DNA of 53,466 bases from Chloroflexota bacterium (GTDB taxonomy: Bacteria > Chloroflexota > Anaerolineae > Promineifilales > Promineifilaceae). The DNA lies in contig JAGNBF010000049.1 in NCBI GenBank assembly GCA_018004935.1, positions 1 through 53,466 on the forward strand, written 5' to 3'. This document shows, piece after piece, positions 27,212-36,000 of this stretch. A program made the position numbers and the translations under genes. Under the pieces are notes generated by a model, which was not told the origin of the DNA, made no database searches, and saw only the letters and a program-made list of their open reading frames with translations. Position 1 is the first letter of the stretch, and every line of letters starts with the position of its first letter.

Positions 27212-28408
27212 CTAAATAACCCCATCCCCCTTCAGCCGCGCCACCTCTTCCGGCGACAACCCCAGCAGGCCACCATACACCTCATCGTTATGCTGACCCA
27301 ACAACGGTGGCGGGCTAAACGTCTCTTCATGCGTCTCCGACAGCTTCACCGGGTTGCCCGGCATCCGGGTCGAACCACCAAGTGGATGGGCCACGTCCAC
27401 AATCATGTGACGGAACAGCACCTGTTCATCGTTTAGAGCCTGGGGCAAATTGTTCACCGGGGCGCAGGGAATCCGCGCCGCTTGCAACCGCTCCAGCCAA
27501 TATTGTTGCGTGTTGGTCGAGAAAATTTCGTTCAGGCGGCCGTTAATGAGCGCCTTGTTCTTGAGCCGCCCTGGTTGATAGCGATGCTCTTCGGTGTTCA
27601 AATCTGCGGCGGGAATGACCGTCAGCAGGGCTGTCCAAAAATTATCGGCGATGATGGCGATGATGATATGCCCATCGGCACAGGCGAAGGAGTCATAGGG
27701 CACATGGACAAAATGACCGTTGCCCAGCTTGTCGGGGATGGCCCCGGAGAGGAAGTGCATGGTTGCCATGTAGTTGAGCAGGCTGATCTGCGCGTCGAGC
27801 ATCGAGATGTCCACATGCTGGCCGCGCCCGGTGAGGTGACGGGCGTTTAGGGCCGCCAACACCCCCACCGTCGCCATCAGCCCACCCCCCAGGTCGCCAA
27901 TAGGAATCCCGGCACGGGTGGGTGGATGGCCTGGTTGGCCGGTGATGCTCATGCCGCCCCCCATCGCCTGGGCCACCATGTCGAAGGCGGTGCGCTCCTT
28001 GCCTGGCCCCGTCTCGCCGAAGCCGGTGACGGTGCAGGTGATAATGCGGGGATTGATCTGGCTGAGGTGGGCATAATCCACCTTGAGCCGTTCTGTCACC
28101 CCGGCACTAAAGTTGCTGATAACGATGTCGGCGGTTTTGACCAATTCGTAAAAGAGAGCCAGCCCTTTTTCCGCTTTGAGGTCGAGGGTGACGCTCTTTT
28201 TGTTCCGGTTGAGGGTCATAAAATACGCCCCGAAACCGTTTAGGCTGTTGGCGGGGTCTTTCTCTAACAAACGGCGTGTGCCTTCACCCCCTTTCGGCGG
28301 CTCCACCTTGATCGTCTCCGCCCCCAAATCAGCCAGCATCATGGCGGCATAAGGGCCGGAGAGCATGTGGGTAAGGTCTAATAATCTGATTCCGTGTAAG
28401 GCTTTCAT
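27212..28408 (-). CDS. Family III CoA-transferase (CaiB/BaiF type)
   Basis: The 398-residue protein matches the usual length. The N-terminus GIRLLDLTHMLSGPYAAMMLADLGAE and the nucleophile motif GIPIGDLGGG (Asp172, forming the aspartyl-CoA anhydride) are clear. It moves CoA between an acyl-CoA donor and a carboxylic acid acceptor. In this cluster it would activate an acid released by the amidase/nitrilase steps before aldolase or beta-oxidation chemistry; that link is inference. The gene has no octamer GCGGCCGC. A weak GGAG lies 12 bases before the ATG. Confidence 0.92.
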   Translation of the reverse strand: MKALHGIRLLDLTHMLSGPYAAMMLADLGAETIKVEPPKGGEGTRRLLEKDPANSLNGFGAYFMTLNRNKKSVTLDLKAEKGLALFYELVKTADIVISNFSAGVTERLKVDYAHLSQINPRIITCTVTGFGETGPGKERTAFDMVAQAMGGGMSITGQPGHPPTRAGIPIGDLGGGLMATVGVLAALNARHLTGRGQHVDISMLDAQISLLNYMATMHFLSGAIPDKLGNGHFVHVPYDSFACADGHIIIAIIADNFWTALLTVIPAADLNTEEHRYQPGRLKNKALINGRLNEIFSTNTQQYWLERLQAARIPCAPVNNLPQALNDEQVLFRHMIVDVAHPLGGSTRMPGNPVKLSETHEETFSPPPLLGQHNDEVYGGLLGLSPEEVARLKGDGVI

Positions 28409-28440
28409 GGATGGGTTTGACTCCGTGTGGGAGGGGGGAG

Positions 28441-28635
28441 ATTGAGGTATTGGTGTATTGGTGTATTGGTGTGTTGGTGTATTGGTGTGTTGGTGTATTG
28501 GTGTATTGGTGTATTGGTGTGTTGGTGTGTTGGTGTGTTGGTGTATTGGTGTATTGGTGTATTGGTGTGTTGGTGTATTGGTAATACACTAATATACCAA
28601 TATACCAATATACTAATATACCAATATACTAACAA
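28441..28635. repeat. Largest period-8 satellite array
   Basis: About 17 head-to-tail units of GGTGTATT or GGTGTGTT (28446-28580) are followed by about six units of the complementary type (AATATACC/AATACACT, 28581-28630), so the array can fold back. It lies between the amidohydrolase and CoA-transferase genes. Confidence 0.9.
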
Positions 28636-28641
28636 CCCCCT

Positions 28642-29265
28642 TCACCTGTCCTGCAAATACCCCATCACTTCCTCTTGGCTGACCACGTCGCCGTATTTGG
28701 CGTGGATGTCGAAGAGGTTGGCTTCGTGGGGAGCGGGGTGGCGGTCGCCGACACATTCACGGGGGATGATGACACGGAAACCGTATTGCATCCCATCTAC
28801 TGCTGAGGCCCGGACGCAACCAGAGGTGGAACAGCCGGTGAGGATGAGGGTATCTACGCTGAGAGAGGTCAACGCGGCCGCGAGCGCCGTCCCAAAAAAC
28901 GCCGACGCATACTGTTTCACAATGACCGTATCATCGGGGGTGGGGGTCAGGTCGGGGACAATCTCTGCCAACGGTTCCCCTTCGACCAGCGTTTTGAGGA
29001 CTGGCACTTTTTGCACAAAAATCCCCCCATCCCGGTAATTTTTGTTGTACAACACTTTGGTAAACAACACCGGTATACGTTTCTCCCGCGCCAGGGCCAG
29101 TAATGACCTGGTTGCCTGCACTGCCGTGACGACATCAGGGGCGTACAGCGGGGAGCCGGGTGTGGTGTAGGCGTTGATAAAATCCACAATAAGGAGCGCG
29201 GGCCGTTGCCCAAAACCAATCCGCCCCTCGAAAACACCTTTGTAATTCGTCTGTAACTCTGACAT
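28642..29265 (-). CDS. Isochorismatase-like cysteine amidohydrolase (N-carbamoylsarcosine amidase/maleamate amidase type)
   Basis: The 207-residue protein has the cysteine hydrolase triad Asp28 (LLIVDFINAY), Lys117 (VKQYASAFFGT) and Cys150 (TGCSTSGCVRASAVDG). The STSGCVRA signature fits the N-carbamoylsarcosine amidase branch, which includes maleamate amidase of nicotinate catabolism, rather than true isochorismatases. It should hydrolyse a small amide to acid plus ammonia. A maleate-isomerase-like gene in the same cluster makes a maleamate or related substrate attractive, but unproven. No ribosome site is evident before ATG 29265. Confidence 0.88.
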   Translation of the reverse strand: MSELQTNYKGVFEGRIGFGQRPALLIVDFINAYTTPGSPLYAPDVVTAVQATRSLLALAREKRIPVLFTKVLYNKNYRDGGIFVQKVPVLKTLVEGEPLAEIVPDLTPTPDDTVIVKQYASAFFGTALAAALTSLSVDTLILTGCSTSGCVRASAVDGMQYGFRVIIPRECVGDRHPAPHEANLFDIHAKYGDVVSQEEVMGYLQDR

Positions 29266-29282
29266 AGTTCACGATACCCTAA

Positions 29283-29435
29283 ATTGGACGAGCCAGAATC
29301 AATAAGAAGGAACACAGAGGGCACAGAGGATGCACAGAGATACACAGAGATTTGTCAATTCTCCCAATTTTTCTCTGTGAGCCTCTGTGCCTTCTCTGTG
29401 CATCTCCGTGTAACCTCTTCCTGTCTGTTTGTACA
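29283..29435. repeat. CACAGAGG inverted-repeat element, second copy
   Basis: An inverted-orientation relative of 5013-5150. AGGAACACAGAGGGCACAGA on the left is mirrored by CCTCTGTGCCTTCTCTGTGC on the right. It fills the spacer before the amidohydrolase start. Confidence 0.75.
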
Positions 29436-29439
29436 AGAG

Positions 29440-30126
29440 CTAGACCCGTGGAACACCAAACTGTTGCCGGGTATACACCAGTAGTTTGTGGGCGGCCAGG
29501 GCAAAACAGAGCCACGACACCGTGTTGATGCTCTCCTCAACCCATTGCAGGGCGATGGTTTGTTCATCCATCCGCGCCAACCCGTTGAGCAGAAAAATCC
29601 CCACCAGATTGACGATGAAGAGCCAGCCCACCAGCGGTAATTTTTGCCGGAAACCGAAGACGATGAGCAGGATGCCGGTAGCGAACGTTGCCAGCACCAT
29701 CACACTCAACAGCACCCGTTCCCAGGCGGGGGAAGTGGGGTTGGCGGCATAGAGATAACCCGAACCGGTCAGCATGAGGGTGATGAAGGCCAGCGGCACG
29801 AGCGACGCGTGGCGCATCGGTTTGTGATTGACGTGGCGCACAACCTGCCACACCGCCCACAACAGCAGAACATACCCCGGTGCCATCCACACAAACAGCC
29901 CCTCGTCCAGCCACCGGATGTCTATCGCCCCATCGGATGAGGCCATGAGGAGTTTCCACACTGCTTTGAGGAAGCCCCCGGCTACCGTGAGAATAGCCCC
30001 GGCGTAGGCAACTCGGCCATGTGTCTGGCTGATGTGCGTTACTATCCGGGCAATGTTTACCAGCCCAATGGCGGTAAAGAGGACGGGCAAAAAGTCTACG
30101 AGGGCGAGGGGGAGGGTGTAGTTCAT
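29440..30126 (-). CDS. Seven-helix integral membrane protein, unknown
   Basis: The 228-residue protein has about seven hydrophobic segments and few polar loops. A GFLKAVWKLLMASS segment and a central IDIRWLDEGLFVWMAPGY loop are the most polar parts. I do not recognise the family. It lies head to tail with another membrane protein of similar size (30206-30841); the two may be distant paralogues or partners. There is no ribosome site; the ATG follows CCCCTCCCC. No octamer GCGGCCGC. Confidence 0.7.
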   Translation of the reverse strand: MNYTLPLALVDFLPVLFTAIGLVNIARIVTHISQTHGRVAYAGAILTVAGGFLKAVWKLLMASSDGAIDIRWLDEGLFVWMAPGYVLLLWAVWQVVRHVNHKPMRHASLVPLAFITLMLTGSGYLYAANPTSPAWERVLLSVMVLATFATGILLIVFGFRQKLPLVGWLFIVNLVGIFLLNGLARMDEQTIALQWVEESINTVSWLCFALAAHKLLVYTRQQFGVPRV

Positions 30127-30205
30127 GGGGAGGGGTTGGGAGACTGAGAGATTAAGAAACTGAGAGACTGGAGACTATCAATACACCAATACACCAATCC
30201 TTCTT

Positions 30206-30841
30206 TCACGTTAAAAACTTCCTGGCGGTGTAGACGTTGCCCAGGCTGAGGATGAGTTCGCCGATGTTGGCGATGTAGAAACGCTCACCCATGCCGAGGC
30301 CCGCGGCCGCGAACATTAACATCGCTCCTACCGCCAGCCAGGGCCAACTCCGGTTGCGCCACAGGGAAACACCGTAGCCAATCAAAAACAGGATGGTCAC
30401 GATGGCCGGGAGCGGCGGCCCCGGTAAGCCGCCTTCGTTGCGATAACGCAAAATATCGGCGGATGGGGTGCTATACAAATCCAGCCGCAGGATGTCGGAG
30501 TAAGCCCCCAACAAGATGAGCAAGGTCGCTACCACACAAACGATGATATGGGCTGTGCGCCCTTGTGCCCAGGAAATACCTGCCCGGCGCAACACCCCAA
30601 AACCAAAAATGATCATCGTTGGGGTGAGCAGGGCATGTATCCAAAACCGCCCCACACTCAGCGTTTCCAGCAACGCACCCTCTCCGACAAACCGCCCAAT
30701 GCCAATGATGAGGTTGTCATAGAACAACCCGATCAGCACCAGCCACAACAGCACCAGGTAACTGTTCTGCTTCATGGTAACGGTCTGCCAGACCAACCCC
30801 CCAAAAATCGCCGTCAAAACGAGAAACAGAATAGTGAGCAT
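30206..30841 (-). CDS. Six- to seven-helix integral membrane protein, unknown
   Basis: The 211-residue protein starts at ATG 30841 with GGAG seven bases upstream. The frame extends 58 codons further upstream, but that part is a copy of a tandemly repeated spacer (30865-31200) and is not credible coding sequence. Hydrophobic segments cover most of the protein; GRFWIHALLTPTMIIFGFGVLRRAG carries the only striking polar residues. It is paired with 29440-30126. Function unknown. Confidence 0.72.
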   Translation of the reverse strand: MLTILFLVLTAIFGGLVWQTVTMKQNSYLVLLWLVLIGLFYDNLIIGIGRFVGEGALLETLSVGRFWIHALLTPTMIIFGFGVLRRAGISWAQGRTAHIIVCVVATLLILLGAYSDILRLDLYSTPSADILRYRNEGGLPGPPLPAIVTILFLIGYGVSLWRNRSWPWLAVGAMLMFAAAGLGMGERFYIANIGELILSLGNVYTARKFLT

Positions 30842-30864
30842 GGCGTTACTCCTACGAACATAGC

Positions 30865-31200
30865 CACGGATACAGGAAACACGGATAGGAAGAAACACGG
30901 ATGAGGATGAAAAGGGTGGCGTTGTTTTCATCCATCTGGGTGCGCCGCAAATTGTAGAGACGCAAGATTTTGCGTCTCTACTGTAAAACACCCCATTTAC
31001 CAAATCACCCGACAAGTTTTCATCGGGAAATAGTCACGGATACAGGAAACACGGATAGGAAGAAACACGGATGAGGGTGAAAAGGGTGGCGTTGTTTTCA
31101 TCCATCTGGGTGTGCCGCAAATTGTAGAGACGCAAGATTTTGCGTCTCTACTGTAAAACACCCCATTTACCAAATCACCCGACAAATTTTCATCGGAAAG
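30865..31200. repeat. 170-bp tandem duplication of a spacer
   Basis: Two near-identical units (start 30865 and 31035, period 170) each hold CACGGAT repeats, a GAGACGCAAGATTTTGCGTC hairpin and GTAAAACACCCCATTTACC. The hairpin arms are AGAGACGCAAG and CTTGCGTCTCT-type complements. Each unit mimics a short reading frame because the period is not a multiple of three. Confidence 0.9.
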
Positions 31201-31230
31201 GTCAGTCGTCAATAACCAATCCCCAATCTC

Positions 31231-32043
31231 TCAGTCTCTCAATCTCTCAGTCTCATCCACTCCCGCCGCAAACTCCCGCACCAACTCCGCTATAACCTGC
31301 GGATGGGTGTCGCAGAGGTAGGGGCCTGCACCGGGGATGATGGCCATGTGGCCCTGGCGGAGCAGACGGTAGGCGGGTTCGAGGCTGGGGCGCAGGGTGT
31401 CGTGTTCGCCGCAGAGTACCAGGATGGGGATGTCCAGGGCCGCCAGTTGCTCGGCGAACGGTTGGGCGAAAACGGCGTGATAAGTCTGGACCGCGGCCGC
31501 GCCCGCCATCTGCGTCAACAATAACTCCCTCTGCACCAGTTCCAGGGGTAAGGCCGGGTCCCGTTGGCGAATCCTCTGCCACGTCCCCAGCAGATGTTCC
31601 CCTTCCGTCATCAAGGCAAACGGTTTCAGGCCCGCCTGTAGTCCGGCTACCTGCTCCGGGCTGAGGAGCGGCGGCCCCGATAGCACCAACCAGCGGGCCA
31701 ATTTCGGGTAGTCATAGGCCATTTGCACCGCTAACGCCGCCCCGGTGTGATGCCCCAGCAGATAACACTGCTCAAGCCCCATGTCTGACAAAGCGGCGTG
31801 TAACGCGGCCGCAAGCTCACCCATCGTAAACGAATCCGGCGTAAACGAGTTACCGAAACCAGGCGTATCCGGGGCAATGGTGGGGAAATCCGCCGCCAGA
31901 TGGCCCATCAACGGCTCAAACATCAGGCCGGAACTGGCTGTCTGATGGAGCAGGACAAGCGGCGTCCCGGCTACCTGCCGACATTGGCGGAAGTGTATCT
32001 GGCCGAGGGCTGTGTGACTGTATCCTTTGAGGAACTTTGACAT
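31231..32043 (-). CDS. Alpha/beta-hydrolase-fold protein with an altered catalytic triad
   Basis: The 270-residue protein starts at ATG 32043 (CAGGGG four bases upstream); the longer frame start lacks a ribosome site. The fold is clear: oxyanion strand PLVLLHQTASSG, PGFGNS, nucleophile elbow YLLGHHTGAALA and acid motif LCGEHDTLRP. The elbow reads G-H-H-T-G, putting His99 where Ser, Asp or Cys is expected, and the usual C-terminal GxGHF is GAGPYLCD, lacking the base. So it may not be a hydrolase in the classical sense; C-C lyases and cofactor-free enzymes occur in this fold. It is divergent from the maleate-isomerase-like gene. Confidence 0.82.
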   Translation of the reverse strand: MSKFLKGYSHTALGQIHFRQCRQVAGTPLVLLHQTASSGLMFEPLMGHLAADFPTIAPDTPGFGNSFTPDSFTMGELAAALHAALSDMGLEQCYLLGHHTGAALAVQMAYDYPKLARWLVLSGPPLLSPEQVAGLQAGLKPFALMTEGEHLLGTWQRIRQRDPALPLELVQRELLLTQMAGAAAVQTYHAVFAQPFAEQLAALDIPILVLCGEHDTLRPSLEPAYRLLRQGHMAIIPGAGPYLCDTHPQVIAELVREFAAGVDETERLRD

Positions 32044-32055
32044 GATACCCCTGAA

Positions 32056-32072
32056 TGTTATAATGTTATAAC
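32056..32072. promoter_or_regulatory. Palindromic divergent promoter region
   Basis: GTTATAATGTTATAAC (32057-32072) has 7-bp inverted arms. It contains an extended -10 (TGTTATAAT) on the plus strand for the gene at 32160 and a similar TGTTATAAC on the minus strand for the alpha/beta-hydrolase gene. It could be both promoter and operator. Confidence 0.5.
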
Positions 32073-32159
32073 AATTGAAATATTTGGTCAAATGACCACC
32101 TCATCAGACCTGACAGGTTGCCAAAACCGGTCAGGTTTTGTTCCAAAAGGGAGAAACCA

Positions 32160-32906
32160 ATGACCGATGCACTGGGCTGGCGCAAAAAATTCGGGGTAAT
32201 TGTTCCCAGCACAAACACCATTGTGGAGCCTGATTTTTACCGCATGACCGTGCCGGGGGTGACGCCGCACATTTCGCGTATTCATATTCGGAACCAAAAT
32301 TTGAGCAGTGATGAAGCGTTCGAGGAGTTACTGCGGCAGATTCGGGTGGAGATTGAGTATGCGGTAGAGCGAGTGATGACAGCCGAGCCAGATTACATGG
32401 TGATGGGCATGAGCGCGGAGACGTTTTGGGATGGGGTAGAGGGGAACCGCAAATTTGCCAAAATGATCTCTGATTGGGCGGGTGGATTGAAAGTGGCAAC
32501 AGGCGCGGCCGCGTGCGAACGGGCATTGAACCTGTTTGGTGTGAAAAAAATCGGGGTGGTGACGCCTTATCAGCCGGTGGGCGATAGAAATGTCATCCGC
32601 TTCTTCAACGACATCGGTTTTGAGGTGACGGCGTTGAAGGGGTTGCGTTGCCCTACGGCGATTGCCATTGCCAACGTGTCTGAGAACGAACTGCGCCAGG
32701 CCCTCATTGAGGTGAACAAGGATGCGGATGCCCTGGTGCAGGTGGGCACGAACCTGAGCATGGTGGGGCTGGCCGATGAGGCGGAGCGGTGGCTGGGTAA
32801 ACCGGTGATCGCCATTAACGCCGCGACCTGGTGGATGGCCTTAAGGGATAACGGCATTGAGGATAAGGTGTATGGGTGTGGGCGGTTGTTGCGGGAGTTT
32901 TAGTAA
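32160..32906 (+). CDS. Maleate isomerase/arylmalonate decarboxylase-like protein (Asp/Glu racemase fold), catalytic Cys absent
   Basis: The predicted protein (about 247 residues) starts at ATG 32160 with AAAGGGAG six bases upstream. FGVIVPSTNTIVEPDFYRM is the classical maleate cis-trans isomerase N-terminal motif. In that family two cysteines, one per half, do proton transfer. Here the first position reads VMGMSAET (about Met84) and the second VQVGTNLS (about Gly196); the only cysteines, Cys119 and Cys164, lie elsewhere. It is therefore either a different activity on the same fold or a non-catalytic homologue. It is divergent from the alpha/beta-hydrolase gene and followed by a strong hairpin. 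Confidence 0.82.
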
Positions 32907-32914
32907 AGCTTAAG

Positions 32915-32952
32915 GGCCGTTTTTCGCGGGCAAACGCCCGCGAAAAACGGCT
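32915..32952 (+). terminator. 17-bp hairpin terminator-like structure
   Basis: GCCGTTTTTCGCGGGC pairs with GCCCGCGAAAAACGGC around AAAC, shortly after the stop at 32903. Size (17 bp, 4-nt loop) and the TTTTTCG core match the stems of the long-hairpin spacer family, though the GC-rich tail is missing. Confidence 0.65.
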
Positions 32953-33049
32953 CAATCGTTAGGGGAATGGGTTCATTGGGGGGAGTATGTAATCGCCTTA
33001 CCGTATGTGTCGCTTTATCGCCGTGTATGGTGGTGCTAACAGGTCTTGA

Positions 33050-36000
33050 CTACTGTGTCTCTGATCCCTGGTCGTCGGGCGTTAATAGTAGTTGAATGAG
33101 TGTCGCCAACCCCTTCAGGCTTACCGGTTTGGTTAAATATTCATTGGCACCAGCCGCCAGACAACGTTCTCGATCCCCGGGCATGGCCAGGGCTGTCAGG
33201 GCAATAATGGGGATGGTGGCAAAGTCAGGTCTGGCACGCAGGCGACGAATTGCTTCTAATCCGTCCATTTCCGGCATTTGGATGTCCATCAAAACCAGGT
33301 CCGGGTGGATGGTATGGATGAGTTCGATGACCTCGCGCCCGTTTTTGGCGACGGTAATCTGGTAATTGCGGCTCTTCAAAAAATCGGCAATCGCCAGGAC
33401 GTTAATTTCGTTGTCTTCGGCCAGCAGGATGTGTGCGCCTGCGGGTTTTGGTTCTGGCAGGGTGGGATGGGGGCCGTTTTTCGCGGCCGCAATCCGGCCC
33501 AATGCCTGGCGCAACATCTCCCGTGAGATGGGTTTGACCAGGTACGCGGCCGCGCCCGCCGCCAGCCCGCGTGACCGTTCATCTACTACCGAAACAATCA
33601 GCACCGGAATAGCCCGTGTCTGGGGTTCTGCCTTCAGGTCGGCCAAAATGTCCCAACCTGACCGATCTGGCATCAGCAAATCTAGCAAAATAGCGGTGGG
33701 TTGTAAGCGCATGGCCTGTTTCACAACCATCACCCCTTGTGATTGAACCACAGCCTCAATTTTCATTTCTTGCAGATAGTGAACCAACTGCGCGGCCGCG
33801 CTGGGCACATCTTCCACTACCAACACCGTCGCCTTCTCCTGAAACGGGTTCAACTGTCCCGTATCCAGCTTCTTGGTCAACGCCATAACCGGTCGGTAGG
33901 GCAAGGTAACGGTAAAACGACTCCCGTCACCGGGTTTGCTCTCCACCGTCACACTACCCCCATGCAATTCTGTGAGCCGCCGCACCAACGCCAGACCTAA
34001 CCCCGTACCCTCGTGCTGTCGGCTCAGGCTGGAATCCAACTGGGTAAAGGGTTGGAATAATCGAGCCACGTCTGCGGCCGCGATACCCACCCCCGTATCC
34101 TGTACCACATAATGAATCACGCTGGTATCCCCATCTACCCGCACTTCCAGGCTCACCTTTCCCCCTGATGGCGTAAATTTCACCGCATTACTCAGCAAAT
34201 TCACCAATATCTGCTTCAACCGCTTCGGATCCGCTTCTACCTTCGCCAACTGATTATCAAGCTGAAAAGCCAGCTTCAATTTTTTCTTGAGAGCCATCTC
34301 TTTGACAAAGAGTAAACTGGCCTGACACACCTCCACCACCGCCACCTCTTCAAAATGGAGTTCCATCTGCCCGGCTTCCACTTTGGACAGATCCAAAATA
34401 TCATTGATCAACGAGAGCAAATGCATCCCACTGCCTTCAATATTATGAATCCAATTCTTCTGCCGGTCATTCAGTGGGCCAGGAATCTCTTCCAACAAAC
34501 TTTCACTAAATGTCAAAATAGCGTTGAGTGGTGTCCGTAACTCATGACTCATATTAGCCAGGAACTCATCCTTCAGGCGGGCCGCTTTTTCCAACAGATC
34601 ATTGGCGGTACGTAATTCATCCCGGCTTTGGCGCAATGCCTCTTCGGCCTGTTTACGCAGGGTAATATCCCGGAAAATCCCATTGGTGGTTATCTGACCA
34701 TTACTCTCCCGATCAATACTCACCCCTCCCTCCGCCACAACCACCTGTCCCGTTTTGGTGACAAAAACCACCTCAAAATCATGCGACTGTCCTTTTAGCG
34801 GCAGTCTGCCCAAGATGATCTGACAGCGATCATGGTATTGCGGGGCAATGACATCAAACATAGTCAGCTCTAACGCTTCCTCTAAACCATAACCCAATGT
34901 CTGGCACCAGGCCGGGTTCACATAAATATACCGTCCATCCTGATCCGTCCGTTGAATCAAATCGCTGGCTGTATCCAAAAAGTTCTGCAAACTGGCCTGG
35001 CTCTCACGTAAGGCTTTTTCTGCTTTGCGCCGTTCGGTAATGTCGAAAAGGGTGGATCGGCTCTGCACAAACTCCCCCTGTTCGTTGTAGATAGCCGTGG
35101 CGTTCAGCAAAACCGGTAAGATGGTACCGTCTTTCCGCACCATTTCGAATTCTATATCTTTGGCCAAACCATCCCGTTTGAACTGGGTGAAGATCGAGTT
35201 AAGGAGTAAGTGGCTGGACGGTGCTACTAAATCTCGGAACGACTTTTGGCCCAAAACCTCGTCACGGTGATACCCTAACCAATCGAGTTCCGTTTGATTC
35301 ATCATCAAAAACATGCCGTTAGGATCAACTGAATGATAACCCGTGGGGGCATGGTCATATAAATCAATGACTTCGGCGGTGCGCTCCTGTATACGTTTTT
35401 CCAGGGTGTGGTTGAGTTCTTCTAACTCCTGCTGAATCTGTTTGAGGTTGTCTATGTCGGTAGAATTGACAAGCGCAAACATCACCTTGCCTGCTTCATC
35501 ATGAATGGGTTGTATCGTTGTCCGGTTCCAACGATATTGGCCCTGCACAAATGTTTGGGCCTCAGAAATGACGCTCCTATCTTCATGGATGGCCCGTTGT
35601 ATGCTTGTCAGTTGTCGGCTGGCAACTGGCTCAGGAAAGAGGTCGTACATGGTTTTGCCGATAAAATCAGAGGGGACACCGTTCAACTGCGCGGCCGCGC
35701 GGTCATTCATATACAAAAACCGCCCATCCTTATCTACGGTAGCAACCACACTGTCCAGACTCTCCATCAATCCGCGATACAACTCCTCACTCTGACGCAA
35801 CTCAGCTTCGGCCCGTTTACGCTCGGTAATATCTACTGAAAGAATAAAAATACCTTCGGGAATGGGTTGTATGCTCAGCTCAAACCAGCGGACTGTGCCA
35901 TCAGGGAAAACGAATTCGTTTTCCAGATGATTGCCTACCCTCTCTTCCATACATTGCTTCAGCACAGTGAAAACATGTGTTGTTTCAATGCCCGGCCAAC

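Noticed and set aside
28329-28635. Frames rich in HQYTNTPIHQYTN
   Set aside because: A period-8 DNA satellite read in three frames gives this low-complexity peptide; no start signal or conservation expected.
28642-29265. True isochorismatase of siderophore synthesis
   Set aside because: The STSGCVRA motif and neighbours fit amidohydrolases; no entB/entC/entA-like genes are nearby.
30842-31212. Frames reading SGDLVNGVFYSRDAKSC twice
   Set aside because: They are two translations of the 170-bp tandem spacer repeat, not conserved protein.
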